DNA from: Tardiphaga robiniae
GTDB lineage: Bacteria; Pseudomonadota; Alphaproteobacteria; Rhizobiales; Xanthobacteraceae
DNA: 64,000 nucleotides
Reading direction: 5' to 3'
Assembly: GCF_001618955.1 (NCBI RefSeq)
Contig: NZ_LVYV01000012.1
Coordinates: 517,575-581,574, forward strand
Made by a program: the position numbers and the translations under genes. Position 1 is the first letter of the stretch. Every line of letters begins with the position of its first letter. The notes under the pieces were generated by a model. The model saw only the letters and a list, made by a program, of their open reading frames with translations. It did no database searches and was not told where the DNA came from. Positions 19,664 through 28,615 of this stretch are shown here, in pieces.

Positions 19664-20632
19664 ATGAAAACCACAGCTATACTTGCGTTTGCGATTACGC
19701 TGGCAAGCTCCGCTGCCTTCGCACAGGGCTATCCCAACAGGCCGATCACCATGCTCGTGCCGTTCGCGGCCGGTGGCGCCACCGACACCGTTGCGCGCGT
19801 CACCGCTGCGACAATGTCGAAGATCCTCGGCCAGACCATCATCATCGAAAACGCCACAGGCGCCGGCGGCACCATCGCGGCGGCCCGCGCGGCCCGTGCC
19901 GAGCCGGACGGCTACACGATCCTGATCCATCACATCGGCATTTCCACGGCTGCGACGCTGTATCGCAAACTGCCTTACGACACCAAGACCGCCTTCGCGC
20001 CGATCGGCCTCGTCACCAATGCGCCGATGACCATCATCTCCAGGCCGAACCTGCCGCCGAACACGCTCGCCGAGCTGATCACCTATATCAAGGCCAACGG
20101 CGACAAGATGACCTTCGGTAATGCCGGCCTCGGCGCAGCCTCGCAGCTCTGCGGCCTGATGTTCATGAATGCCATCGACAAGCAGATCCTGTCAGTACCC
20201 TACAAGGGCAACGGCCCGGTGATGAACGACCTGATCGCCGGCCAGATCGATCTCACTTGTGATCAGACGACTAACACCACCGGTCCGATCGCGGCCAAGC
20301 TGGTGAAGAGCTACGCCATCACCACCAAGACACGCCTGTCGTCGATGCCGGATCTCCCCACGGCCGATGAGGCTGGTCTGAAAGGCTTCGAAGCCGGCGC
20401 CTGGCACGGCATCTACGCCCCGAAGGGGACGCCGGATGACGTCGTGCAGAAACTCGCCAAGACGCTGCAGGATTCGTTGCGCGATCCCGAGCTGATCAAA
20501 CGCTTCAACGACATCAACACCGATCCGGTGCCACAGGATCAGGCGACGCCGCAGGCATTGAAGAAGCAGCTCGACAGCGAGGTCGATCGCTGGGCGCCGA
20601 TTATCAAGGCGAGTGGACAGTTTGCGGACTAA
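19664..20632 (+). CDS. Bug/TctC-family periplasmic binding protein 1
   Basis: A 322-residue extracytoplasmic solute receptor of the Bug/TctC family, which binds carboxylates. Residues 1-20 are a Sec signal peptide (ending in AFA-QG). The mature N terminus 'YPNRPITMLVPFAAGGATDTVAR' and 'TGAGGTIAAARAARAEPDGYTIL' are family hallmarks, and the C terminus 'LKKQLDSEVDRWAPIIKASG' is typical. GGGAGG precedes the ATG. It is the last gene of the dehydrogenase unit; no TctA/TctB membrane genes are nearby, as is usual for orphan Bug proteins, which may use shared transporters or act as sensors. Ligand is probably a hydroxy-dicarboxylate, inferred from the dehydrogenase. Confidence 0.9.
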   Translation: MKTTAILAFAITLASSAAFAQGYPNRPITMLVPFAAGGATDTVARVTAATMSKILGQTIIIENATGAGGTIAAARAARAEPDGYTILIHHIGISTAATLYRKLPYDTKTAFAPIGLVTNAPMTIISRPNLPPNTLAELITYIKANGDKMTFGNAGLGAASQLCGLMFMNAIDKQILSVPYKGNGPVMNDLIAGQIDLTCDQTTNTTGPIAAKLVKSYAITTKTRLSSMPDLPTADEAGLKGFEAGAWHGIYAPKGTPDDVVQKLAKTLQDSLRDPELIKRFNDINTDPVPQDQATPQALKKQLDSEVDRWAPIIKASGQFAD

Positions 20633-21474
20633 CGCGTCAGCGTGACGTTGCTCGACGTCAGCAGCTGCGCGAAGGCATCGCTTGCCAGATACTGATATTC
20701 GCGCTCGCGCTGATCGGTGAACGGATCGAGGTCGATCAGGATCTCATCGACATGACCCGGGTGGCACATCACGAGTCCGCCATCCGGAAGGTCGTTGAGG
20801 AAACCGGTCATGAGCGTGCCGAAGTCGGCATGCTTCGTGAAATCGTAGGCGCCGGCGAATCCCGGATTGAACGTCACGTCGGCGCGTGTCGCACGTCGGC
20901 GGAACGTGGCGCTGAGCGTGTCGAGCAACAGCGCCTTCGGATTATCGAGGCGTTGGCCTAACGGCAGCACGCGGCCGGATTGGCGGACCCAGGCCTTTGG
21001 CGCATTTTTCTTCATTGCGGCGAGGAGCGCATCGCGCACCTGCGGGAAGGTCTGCACATGCTGGTGCCCGTCGACATAGTCGGGGGCGCGCCCGAACAGG
21101 GCCACAAACTTCGCGATCTGCGTAGTCAGCTCGGTTTCGATCGCCTCGCGATCGAGTTTTCGCAACAGGCTGAAGCGCAGCATCTTGCCAAGCGGCAGGA
21201 ACAGCTCGTCGAGCAGCGGCCGGTAGTGCATCGTCAGCGGATGAAACGGGGCGGTCAGTGTCGCGTGTAGCCCGATCTCGCAGTTCGGATTGTTGGCGAC
21301 GGCGTCCTGCAACGCACTCACGTCATCGCGCGAAATCGCAGGACCGACCACCATCACGGATGTGGCGTTGAGGCGACCAAGCGCAATGAGTTCGCGGATG
21401 CCCTGATTGACGCCGGGGCTGATGCCGTAATCGTCGGCGCAGAGTGTGATGCGGCGCAGGGCTGCGCCGGTCAT
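20629..21474 (-). CDS. YdjC/ChbG/HpnK-family carbohydrate deacetylase
   Basis: A 281-residue protein of the YdjC-like deacetylase fold (ChbG, HpnK, NaxD). It begins 'RRITLCADDYGISPGVNQGIREL', where the DD pair holds the metal-binding/catalytic Asp, and has 'GLHATLT' and 'YVDGHQHVQTFPQV' with the metal-binding His residues and 'MCHPGH' near the end. NaxD of Francisella/Bordetella removes an acetyl group from undecaprenyl-phosphate N-acetylgalactosamine for lipid A modification; HpnK acts in hopanoid clusters. The preceding glycosyltransferase overlaps its start by 4 bases (ATGA), so the two are translationally coupled and support a NaxD-like role. No hopanoid genes are nearby. It overlaps the Bug gene tail to tail by four bases. 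Confidence 0.82.
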   Translation of the reverse strand: MTGAALRRITLCADDYGISPGVNQGIRELIALGRLNATSVMVVGPAISRDDVSALQDAVANNPNCEIGLHATLTAPFHPLTMHYRPLLDELFLPLGKMLRFSLLRKLDREAIETELTTQIAKFVALFGRAPDYVDGHQHVQTFPQVRDALLAAMKKNAPKAWVRQSGRVLPLGQRLDNPKALLLDTLSATFRRRATRADVTFNPGFAGAYDFTKHADFGTLMTGFLNDLPDGGLVMCHPGHVDEILIDLDPFTDQREREYQYLASDAFAQLLTSSNVTLTR

Positions 21475-22517
21475 TCGGCAGCGGTCCGGTCGGTGGTTTG
21501 CGCCACGCTATCGGGGGTGTTGCGCTTCACGCTGTGCTCGGCGACGAAATAGATCGGCCGCGCCTTCAGCTCAGACAGGATCTTGCCGATATATTCGCCG
21601 AGCACGCCGATCATGATCAGCTGCACGCCGCCGAGGGTCATCAGGCCGACGACCAGCGATGGATAGCCCGGTACCGACTTGCCGGAGACCCATGTCTCCC
21701 ACAGGATCGACAGACCGAACAGGAACGCGCCGAAGGCGAGCAGCAGACCGAGCAGGCTGGCGAAACGCAGCGGAGCTACCGAGAACGAGGTCAGGCCCTC
21801 GATCGACAGGCCGATCAACTGCTTCGGATTGAACGATGTCACGCCATGTTCGCGCGCCGCCGGTTCATAGTCGACGCGGAGCTGGCGGAAGCCGATCCAG
21901 GTGGCCAGTCCCTTGAAGAAGCGATTGCGCTCCGGCAACTGGCGCAGCGCCGCCGCGGCGCGCGGTGACAGCAAACGGAAGTCGCCGGCATCTTCCGGGA
22001 TCTTCTGCCGCGCGCCCCAGTTGATCAGCGCATAGAAGCCGCGGACGGCCTGGCGGCGCAGGAAGGATTCGTTGTCGCGATGGGCTTTGGCGGTATAGAC
22101 GACGTCATAGCCTTCGACGATCCAGTGGCGCACCAGCTGTTCGACCAGTGACGGCGGATGCTGACCGTCGCCATCCATGAACAGCACGGCGCCCTTGGTG
22201 ACGTGATCGAGCCCCGCCATCAGCGCGGCTTCCTTGCCGAAATTTCGCGACAGCGACACGACCTGAACGTCAAGCGACGTGGCCTGCAGGCTGCGCGCAA
22301 CCGCCAGCGTGCCATCGGCGCTGCCGTCATCGACATAGACGACTTCGCAGGCGAGGCCGTGGCGTTCTTTCAGTGTAGTCGCAAGCGTCACCAGCCGCTC
22401 ATGAAACAGAGCAAGGCCGGGCGCCTCGTTGTAAACAGGCACAACGATCGACAGGCCTTGTGCCGCGGCGGTCGCGGCATCGGTCGACAGGCTCGATACG
22501 TCGCTGCCCAGCATCAT
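21471..22517 (-). CDS. ArnC/DPM1-like family 2 glycosyltransferase
   Basis: A 348-residue GT2 enzyme that probably transfers a sugar to a polyprenyl phosphate at the cytoplasmic face of the inner membrane. The N-terminal catalytic domain begins 'GLSIVVPVYNEAPGLALFHERL', with 'YVDDGSADGT' (about residue 65) and the metal-binding DGD in 'LFMDGDGQHPP' (about 115). Two C-terminal membrane helices (about 250-275 and 283-310, including GGVQLIMIGVLGEYIGK) are typical of ArnC, GtrB and FlmF. It is the first gene of a two-gene unit with the YdjC-type deacetylase. The pair resembles FlmF2-NaxD, which prepares galactosamine for lipid A; the donor sugar here is inferred. Confidence 0.85.
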   Translation of the reverse strand: MMLGSDVSSLSTDAATAAAQGLSIVVPVYNEAPGLALFHERLVTLATTLKERHGLACEVVYVDDGSADGTLAVARSLQATSLDVQVVSLSRNFGKEAALMAGLDHVTKGAVLFMDGDGQHPPSLVEQLVRHWIVEGYDVVYTAKAHRDNESFLRRQAVRGFYALINWGARQKIPEDAGDFRLLSPRAAAALRQLPERNRFFKGLATWIGFRQLRVDYEPAAREHGVTSFNPKQLIGLSIEGLTSFSVAPLRFASLLGLLLAFGAFLFGLSILWETWVSGKSVPGYPSLVVGLMTLGGVQLIMIGVLGEYIGKILSELKARPIYFVAEHSVKRNTPDSVAQTTDRTAAE

Positions 22518-22607
22518 CGATCAGATTCCGATATCCAAAATATGCTCATGAATCATATGGTAATCAGCCAGTGCGTCCGCCAGCAAGGCGAAACGCCGCG
22601 CTGCGCA

Positions 22608-23585
22608 TTACTGCCGCAGGAAGGCCTCAAGTTTGGCGAACAGCGGATTCTCGCGATCCATCACATAGTCGAGCGAGGCGACCGAGACGGTGTCGGCGCC
22701 GTTGGCACGCAGGAAGCTGCTCAGCGCGTAAAGCTGCGCCGGCGGGCAGTGCAGCGTGATCATGCCCGACGAGGTCGGGCCGCCGAACGGCGATACTACG
22801 CCGAAGCGGTTGTGGGCCTCGGTGAGGAGCGCCTGATTGCAGCCGGCGAAGCGGGTGCGCACTTCCTTGTATTTGCTGGCGCGGGCGCGCGCGGCAATGT
22901 GGTCGAGAATGATGCGCGCAGTTTCCAGGGACTGCGCCGACCAGTCGGCGGCGCGCGAGGCGACGAGATTGGCCTGGCTGCGCAGGATGACGCCGTCATC
23001 GAGTACCTTGAGGCCGTTGGCGACGAGGGTTGCGCCGGTGGTGGTGATGTCGACGATCAGCTCGGCCGTGCCGGTGGCCGGTGCGCCTTCGGTGGCGCCG
23101 GCGCTTTCGACGATGCGATAGTCGACCACGCCGTGAGACGCGAAGAAGTTGCGTGTCAGGTTGATATACTTCGTGGCGACGCGCATGCGGCGATTGTGCT
23201 GCGCGCGGAAGCCGGTGGTGACGTCATCGAGATCGGCCATGGTGCGGACGTCGATCCAGGCCTGCGGCACCGCGACGACCACATTGGCGCTGCCGAAGCC
23301 CAGGCCATCGATCAAAGCGACCTTCTTGTCGGCGTCGGGGATGCTTTCGCGCAAAAGATCTTCGCCGGTGATGCCGAGATGCACGGCGCCGCGCGCCAGG
23401 TTCGAGGCGATCTCGCTGGCCGAGAGATAGGCGATTTCGACATTGTCGAAGCCGGCAATGGTGCCGCGGTAATCGCGCACGCCGCCCGGCTTCGCCAGCG
23501 TCAGACCGGCGCGGGTGAAGAAGGCTTCGGCGTTTTCCTGCAGCCGGCCCTTGGAGGGAACGGCAAGGACGAATGGTGCGGTCAT
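22608..23585 (-). CDS. hisG: ATP phosphoribosyltransferase HisG
   Basis: First enzyme of histidine synthesis: condenses ATP with PRPP. The 325-residue protein starts '[19 protein letters not shown]', has '[26 protein letters not shown]' and the PRPP-binding region '[21 protein letters not shown]' (about residue 180). It is as long as the long form (about 290-300 plus), with a C-terminal segment '[20 protein letters not shown]' reminiscent of the regulatory HisG_C domain, yet hisZ is immediately upstream. This combination is common in this bacterial group but unusual generally, because HisZ normally serves the short form. The start overlaps the hisZ stop by four bases (ATGA). Confidence 0.95.
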   Translation of the reverse strand: MTAPFVLAVPSKGRLQENAEAFFTRAGLTLAKPGGVRDYRGTIAGFDNVEIAYLSASEIASNLARGAVHLGITGEDLLRESIPDADKKVALIDGLGFGSANVVVAVPQAWIDVRTMADLDDVTTGFRAQHNRRMRVATKYINLTRNFFASHGVVDYRIVESAGATEGAPATGTAELIVDITTTGATLVANGLKVLDDGVILRSQANLVASRAADWSAQSLETARIILDHIAARARASKYKEVRTRFAGCNQALLTEAHNRFGVVSPFGGPTSSGMITLHCPPAQLYALSSFLRANGADTVSVASLDYVMDRENPLFAKLEAFLRQ

Positions 23586-24748
23586 GACGCGCTCCCGGAA
23601 ACCAGCGCCGAGGACGCGTTGTGAGTGAGGGCTTCGATCCAGATCGAGAAACCGACCGCAGGGATCGGCGTCGCGGAGCCGAGCTGCGTCAGCAGTCCGT
23701 CATAACGGCCGCCGGCTACCAGCGGCTCGGTGCCATTGCCCTTGCGGTGCAGTTCGAATTCGAAGCCGGTGTAGTAGTCGACGCCGCGGCCGAATGACGT
23801 CGAGAAACGCGTCTTGGTGGTATCGATACCGCGCGCCGCCATGAAGCCGATGCGGCTTTCAAATTCGTCGATCGCGGCCGTGATGTTGAGCTTGGCATCG
23901 GAGGCGAGCTTGCGCAGTTGCTGCAGGGCATCGTCGGGATCGCCTGAGATTGCGAGGAAGCGCTTGATAAGCACCAGCGCATCGCGCGGCAGTGCGCCGC
24001 CTTTCAGCGTCGACTGTTCGAGGAAGCGATCGGCGATTTCTGCCACCGAACGGCCGCCGACATTGGTGGCACCGGCGATCGACATCAGGTCGGTGACAAG
24101 CGCCAGCGCCGCCTTGCGGTCGGAGCCCGCGAGGGCGGCGAGCACGCCTTCATATTCGTTGCGCACCGGCGACTCGGCGAGCGTGAGCCGGTCGAGGTCG
24201 TGGGTCAGGCTGATCTTGCGGTTGAAATCCTTCATTAGCCGGCGCTTCCACACCGGATAGAGGTCGAGCGCCTCGATCAGCGCCGCGAACAGCGCGACGT
24301 CGCCGGTGCGGATTTCGATATCGCTGAGGCCGAAGGCGGCCGTTGCCTCGAGGCCGAGCGCCAGCATCTCGGCATCGGCGGCGGCGCGATCCTGGCGGCC
24401 GAAGGATTCGATGCCGGCTTGCTGGAATTCGCTGGGCGTGCCCTGCCGATAGCGGAACACCGGGCCGAGATAGCTGAAGCCCGCAGGCTGGCCGGCCTGC
24501 GGTGAGGCGAGATAATCGCGCGCTACCGGGATGGTCAGATCGGGCCGCAGGCAAAGCTCTTCACCCGACGCGTCTGTCGTCAAATACAGGCTCTTGCGAA
24601 TGTCTTCGCCGGACATGTCGAGGAACGGATCGGCCGGCTGCAGGATCGCCGGCTCGGCATGGGCGTAGCCGGCCTCGGCAAACGACAACAGCAGCGCATC
24701 CGCCCAGGCGGCGGATCCGGTCGCGCGAGGGGCGGCGGGTTTGGTCAT
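23582..24748 (-). CDS. hisZ: ATP phosphoribosyltransferase regulatory subunit HisZ
   Basis: A 388-residue catalytically inactive paralog of histidyl-tRNA synthetase that binds HisG and gives it activity and histidine sensitivity. Class II synthetase-like segments are visible: '[40 protein letters not shown]' (motif 2-like, about residues 35-80), '[17 protein letters not shown]' (about 100), and '[12 protein letters not shown]' (about 355). It lacks the anticodon-binding C-terminal domain of HisS. The start ATG 24748 gives an N terminus MTKPAAPR; an in-frame start at 24799 adds 17 unlikely residues. It forms an operon with hisG. The name follows from the truncated HisS-like structure plus the hisG neighbour. 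Confidence 0.93.
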   Translation of the reverse strand: MTKPAAPRATGSAAWADALLLSFAEAGYAHAEPAILQPADPFLDMSGEDIRKSLYLTTDASGEELCLRPDLTIPVARDYLASPQAGQPAGFSYLGPVFRYRQGTPSEFQQAGIESFGRQDRAAADAEMLALGLEATAAFGLSDIEIRTGDVALFAALIEALDLYPVWKRRLMKDFNRKISLTHDLDRLTLAESPVRNEYEGVLAALAGSDRKAALALVTDLMSIAGATNVGGRSVAEIADRFLEQSTLKGGALPRDALVLIKRFLAISGDPDDALQQLRKLASDAKLNITAAIDEFESRIGFMAARGIDTTKTRFSTSFGRGVDYYTGFEFELHRKGNGTEPLVAGGRYDGLLTQLGSATPIPAVGFSIWIEALTHNASSALVSGSAS

Positions 24749-24861
24749 CTCGAAGTCCAGCAATCTCAACAGAGTGGTCGTTGGCGCAGCCCATAGCATG
24801 GCGGTTGCGACGTTTCGACCACCATCGCCCGGCGGCCTTAATGTCGGGTCATGGCGGCGCC

Positions 24862-25626
24862 TTATTTGCCTACTTGGTTACCATTCCAGTCACCAAGCCC
24901 CGTTTGCACCAGCGCCAGCGCTGCCACGGCGGCGGTATCGGCGCGCATGATCCGGGGTCCCAGCGCCAGCCGCAGGATATTGGCCTGTTTCAGCAGAAGG
25001 GCTCGCTCTTCCTCGGCAAAACCGCCTTCCGGGCCGATCAGCACATCGATTCCGGCGGAGGCGGCAGTGCGGGCACCGGTCAGCGCCGCCGTGGGATCTG
25101 CCACTTCCGCGGCCTCGTCGCAGAAGATCAGCAGCCGTTTGGCATCCCGCTGGTCGAGATATTTGGGCAGGTTCAGCGGCTCGGCGACGCTGGCCACGCT
25201 CAGAATTCCGCATTGTTCGGCCGCCTCGACCACATTGGCGCGCATCCGCTCGGTATTCACCCGGCTGGCCTGGGTAAAGCGCGTCATCACCGGCTGCAAC
25301 GCCGCCGCGCCCATTTCGATGGCCTTCTGGACCATGTAGTCGAGCCGGGCGTGTTTCAGCGGTGCGAACACGTAGGTGACGTCGGGCAGGTGGTCCTGCG
25401 GCCGGGTCTGGGTTAGCAGCGTCAGACGGTCTGCCCGCTTGCCGCCGGAAATGGCGGCCTGCCATTCGCCGTCCTTGCCGTTGAACACCAGCACCGAGGC
25501 GCCGGAGCCTAGCCGCAACACATTGCCGAGGTAATTGCTCTGGTTGCGGTCGAGCGAAATGGTTGCGTCGGCTGCAAAAGGCGCATCGACAAACAGGCGG
25601 GGACTGCGGAAATCGGTTTGCGGCAT
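24862..25626 (-). CDS. rsmE: 16S rRNA (uracil-1498-N3)-methyltransferase RsmE
   Basis: A 254-residue SPOUT-fold methyltransferase that methylates U1498 of 16S rRNA. The N-terminal PUA-like domain carries 'NYLGNVLRLGSGASVLVFNGKDGEW'. The C-terminal knotted domain has 'KAIEMGAAALQPVMTRFTQ', 'LIGPEGGFAEEE' (about residue 195) and the S-adenosylmethionine-binding 'RLALGPRIMRADTAAVAAL' (about 222). All are typical of RsmE and length is normal. It is read in the same direction as hisZ, 113 bases upstream of it, probably as its own unit; divergent from the secreted protein at 25829. Confidence 0.95.
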   Translation of the reverse strand: MPQTDFRSPRLFVDAPFAADATISLDRNQSNYLGNVLRLGSGASVLVFNGKDGEWQAAISGGKRADRLTLLTQTRPQDHLPDVTYVFAPLKHARLDYMVQKAIEMGAAALQPVMTRFTQASRVNTERMRANVVEAAEQCGILSVASVAEPLNLPKYLDQRDAKRLLIFCDEAAEVADPTAALTGARTAASAGIDVLIGPEGGFAEEERALLLKQANILRLALGPRIMRADTAAVAALALVQTGLGDWNGNQVGK

Positions 25627-25828
25627 CGTTCATGTTCCATTCAGAGGGCGAGCTTTAGCCCAACTGCGACGAATTATCATGCGGGAACGCGGGTTTGCGC
25701 CGTGCTGCCGCCCGAATCCGCGTGCTGTTGGTGGGTTGTTAAGGCTTGGCAGGAATCGTAGAAAGTCCTGAATCAGGATGGGCTTCGCCCCCGATCGATC
25801 GGGGCACTGAGCTGCCGGAGGAATATCT
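25627..25828. other. Divergent spacer with palindromes upstream of secreted protein
   Basis: A 202-base divergent region between rsmE and the secreted protein gene. It contains a perfect 16-bp palindrome CCCCGATCGATCGGGG (25789-25804) and a smaller TCCTGA/TCAGGA palindrome about 20 bases upstream. Either could be an operator or a 5' leader hairpin. GGAGGA at 25817-25822 is a strong ribosome-binding site for the GTG start at 25829. Confidence 0.5.
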
Positions 25829-26539
25829 GTGATCATCCGTCGTTTGATTGTGCCGTTGTCGATGGCCGTGTTCGCCATGCAGGCTATCGAAGTTCATGCC
25901 CAGGGCGCGTTTCCCGCGCCGCTGCCGGGCAATAGCTCGGCTGCGCCTGCGAGTTCGTCGCCGTTCCCGCCAGTGAACGGCGCGCCTGCCAGCGCATCGC
26001 CATTTCCGCCGGTCAATGGTGCAGCGGCTGCGCCCAGTGCGTTTCCCTCCAATGGCGCTGCGCCGATCGGTGGTGGCGGCTTTGGCGCTCCTCAGCAGCA
26101 GCAGGCGGGCCCGCCCGGCGGCGAAGATTGCATGAAGGGCTTTCTGCCCCTGCGTCAGGACGCCGAAAAGAAGGGCGCTGCCATCAAGGCTGCGAGCGAG
26201 CGTCGCGCGCCTCCGGACGAGGCCTGCAAGCTGATCACCTCTTTCTCGCAGACCGAAGTCAAGATGATCAAATACATCGAGGCGAATGCGCAGAAGTGCG
26301 GCATTCCGCCCAATGTCGGCGAACAGATGAAGACCGGCCACAAGAACACCGAAGGCATGCGGCAGAAGGTCTGCAGCGTCGCGCAGCAGCAACGGGGTGG
26401 CGGTGGTGGCGGCCCGGTGGCAGCGCCGCGTCTGAGCGACGTGCTGGGCTCCTCGGCATCGCTGCCGGAAGCGAATAATGCGCGCAAGAGCGGCGGCACC
26501 ACGTTCGATACGCTGAACGGCAACGTGCTCACCCGATGA
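25829..26539 (+). CDS. Secreted Pro/Ala/Gly-rich protein of unknown function
   Basis: A 236-residue predicted exported protein. GTG 25829 is the start, chosen because GGAGGA lies six bases before it and because it begins the signal peptide (IIRRLIVPLSMAVFAMQAIEVHAQG). Residues 27-95 are low-complexity with three near-repeats of 'SPFPPVNGAPAS'. The core, about residues 100-180, is helical and contains two Cys (GEDCMKGFLPLRQDAEKKG and EACKLITSF, plus QKCGIPP and QKVCSVAQ), so up to two disulfides are possible. The charged, disulfide-rich helical part occurs in rhizobial proteins without known function. No conserved domain name was recognised. It stands between rsmE and ubiA. Confidence 0.65.
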   Translation: MIIRRLIVPLSMAVFAMQAIEVHAQGAFPAPLPGNSSAAPASSSPFPPVNGAPASASPFPPVNGAAAAPSAFPSNGAAPIGGGGFGAPQQQQAGPPGGEDCMKGFLPLRQDAEKKGAAIKAASERRAPPDEACKLITSFSQTEVKMIKYIEANAQKCGIPPNVGEQMKTGHKNTEGMRQKVCSVAQQQRGGGGGGPVAAPRLSDVLGSSASLPEANNARKSGGTTFDTLNGNVLTR

Positions 26540-26564
26540 TCGGGTGGCAGATCATTCTGCTCCA

Positions 26565-27497
26565 ATGAGCGACGCGGCCGCCCGCGTTGCGGATGCGACC
26601 GGCAACTGGGTCGATCGCTCGGCGCCGTTGTGGTCGCGGCCCTATCTGCGGCTGTCGCGCTTTGACCGTCCGATCGGCTCATGGTTGCTGCTGATGCCGT
26701 GCTGGTGGTCGGCGGCGCTCGCCTCCGGCATGGCGCATGATATCCATCAATTGCCCAAGATGATCGCGCTGTTCTTCATCGGCGCCTTCGTGATGCGCGG
26801 CGCCGGCTGCACCTGGAACGACATCACCGATCGCGACCTCGACGCAAAGGTCGAGCGCACACGCTCGCGGCCGATCCCGGCCGGGCAGGTCACGGCGAAA
26901 CAAGCTTTTGCATTTCTGGTGCTGCAGGCCCTGATCGGTCTCGTGGTGCTGCTGCAGTTCAACACTTTCTCCATCGCCACCGGCATCGCCTCGCTTGGCA
27001 TCGTTGCCGCCTATCCCTTCATGAAGCGCATCACCTACTGGCCGCAGAGCGTGCTGGGTCTTGCTTTCTCATGGGGCGCGCTGATGGGCTTCGCCGTGGT
27101 GTTCGGTGGCATCGATGCGACGGCGCTGCTGCTTTATGCCGGGTCGATCTGCTGGGTGATCGCCTACGATACGCTCTACGCCCATCAGGACACCGAGGAC
27201 GACGCGCTGATCGGCGTGAAGTCGACCGCGCTGTTGTTTGGGGAACGCACGCAGGCCGCGCTGGCGCTGTTCTACGGGCTTGCCGTGTTGCTGATCGGAG
27301 CGGCGCTGCTGTTGGCCGGTGTGCGCTGGCCGGCATGGCTCGGCCTCGCGGCGTTCGCCCTGCATCTGGTCTGGCAGGTCGCGCGCACCGATATCAGCGA
27401 TTCCGCATTATGCCTGCGGCTGTTCAAGTCCAACCGCGATGCCGGACTGCTGCTGTTTGCAGGATTGCTTGTGGATGCCATCATGCGGGCGGCGTAA
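26565..27497 (+). CDS. ubiA: 4-hydroxybenzoate polyprenyltransferase UbiA
   Basis: A 310-residue integral membrane prenyltransferase that attaches the polyprenyl tail to 4-hydroxybenzoate in ubiquinone synthesis. Two Asp-rich motifs that bind Mg-diphosphate are present: 'NDITDRDLDAKVERTRSRPIPAG' (about residue 85) and 'DTLYAHQDTEDD' (about 205). Around eight hydrophobic helices flank them. ATG 26565 is preferred; GTG at 26544 is also in frame. It starts 26 bases after the secreted protein gene and may be co-transcribed. The next gene is a LysR regulator in the same direction, 33 bases on, for an unrelated pathway. Confidence 0.95.
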   Translation: MSDAAARVADATGNWVDRSAPLWSRPYLRLSRFDRPIGSWLLLMPCWWSAALASGMAHDIHQLPKMIALFFIGAFVMRGAGCTWNDITDRDLDAKVERTRSRPIPAGQVTAKQAFAFLVLQALIGLVVLLQFNTFSIATGIASLGIVAAYPFMKRITYWPQSVLGLAFSWGALMGFAVVFGGIDATALLLYAGSICWVIAYDTLYAHQDTEDDALIGVKSTALLFGERTQAALALFYGLAVLLIGAALLLAGVRWPAWLGLAAFALHLVWQVARTDISDSALCLRLFKSNRDAGLLLFAGLLVDAIMRAA

Positions 27498-27530
27498 TCG
27501 CGCCTTCCTAAGCACTGGTGGACCACAGAG

Positions 27531-28469
27531 ATGGACGTCGCGCAGCTCAAGACACTCATCCACGTGGCCGAGCTGGGTAGCCTGAGCAAGGCCGCCGATC
27601 GCCTTCGCATCGCGCAGCCGGCTTTGAGCCGGCAGATCAGATTGCTGGAAAAAGAGCTGGGGGCCGTGCTGTTCGAACGACATGGTCGCGGCACGGTCAT
27701 CACCGAGATCGGCCGTGACGTTCTTAACCACGCCACCCGCGTGATGACCGAGCTTGATGCCATCCGCAATGTCACCTCCGAGGAGAGTGCATCGTTCAAG
27801 GGCCTCGTCTCCATCGGCACCACGCCGACCGTGGCCGAGATCGTCACCGTTCCCCTGGTCAAGAAGATCAGGGAGGTGCATCCACAACTCTCGATCCGGC
27901 TGTCATCGGCCTTCACGGGGCATTTGCTCGACTGGCTGCAGCGCGGCGAACTGGAGCTCGCTGTGTCCTACGATCCGCAGCCGCTGCGTTCGCTTCGTAT
28001 TGTGCCGGTCATGATGGAGAACCTGTTGTTCGTCGGCGCCGGCGGCAAGGGATTGCGGATGGACCGTCCCGTTCCGTTCGCGGCGCTGGCTCATGAAGAA
28101 CTGGTTTTGCCCAGCCTGCGCCATGGCCTGCGCGGGATCATGGAGGAATGCGCGCGGCAGGCTGGCATTCAACTGCGCGGCAGCGTCGAGGCGGACTCCT
28201 TCGGCGCGATGATCGATCTGGTGCGCAACGGTGTAGGCTCAACGGCTTTGCCGCTCGCGCCGATCCATGCGCTGGTCGAGAGCGGCGTGCTCTGTGCGGC
28301 GCCGCTGGTCAATCCTACGCCGGCGCGCAAGCTGGTGCTGGCCTATCCGGCAGACCGTTCGGTCAGCGCGGCGGCACGCTTCGTCGGCGATACATTCACG
28401 GAGATCGCGGCCGATCTCGTGGCCCGGAATATCTGGGTTGGCCACATGATCGATCCCGGGAAAACGTAG
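27531..28469 (+). CDS. LysR-family regulator of the TPP decarboxylase cluster
   Basis: A 312-residue LysR-type regulator. Residues 1-60 hold the helix-turn-helix 'HVAELGSLSKAADRLRIAQPALSRQIRLLEKELG'. The effector domain begins near 'GLVSIGTTPTVAEIV' (about residue 90). It is directly upstream of, and in the same direction as, the two TPP-binding subunits, Bug protein and flavin oxidase (28616-32316), so it is the likely local regulator, although the co-directional arrangement differs from the usual divergent LysR layout. Substrate-responsive activation is inferred. Confidence 0.88.
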   Translation: MDVAQLKTLIHVAELGSLSKAADRLRIAQPALSRQIRLLEKELGAVLFERHGRGTVITEIGRDVLNHATRVMTELDAIRNVTSEESASFKGLVSIGTTPTVAEIVTVPLVKKIREVHPQLSIRLSSAFTGHLLDWLQRGELELAVSYDPQPLRSLRIVPVMMENLLFVGAGGKGLRMDRPVPFAALAHEELVLPSLRHGLRGIMEECARQAGIQLRGSVEADSFGAMIDLVRNGVGSTALPLAPIHALVESGVLCAAPLVNPTPARKLVLAYPADRSVSAAARFVGDTFTEIAADLVARNIWVGHMIDPGKT

Positions 28470-28615
28470 CTGCGTCGCACCATTCGCGCGCTGTCGCGTG
28501 CTGCAACGCCAGAGATCAAATCTCGGCATATCTCTTCGAGCAAATCGGTATGCGTCGGGCTGTCTGCTTTGGGCTAAGCGTGAGTCAGCGCTATGCTGCA
28601 GCAACGGAGACTGGA

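Noticed and set aside
22158..23624. 488-codon plus-strand ORF opposite the glycosyltransferase and hisG
   Set aside because: Antisense to two conserved genes with clear catalytic motifs.
28148..28615. Upstream extension of the TPP alpha subunit frame
   Set aside because: It overlaps the LysR gene in another frame and shows no conserved sequence; ATG 28616 with GGAGA is better.
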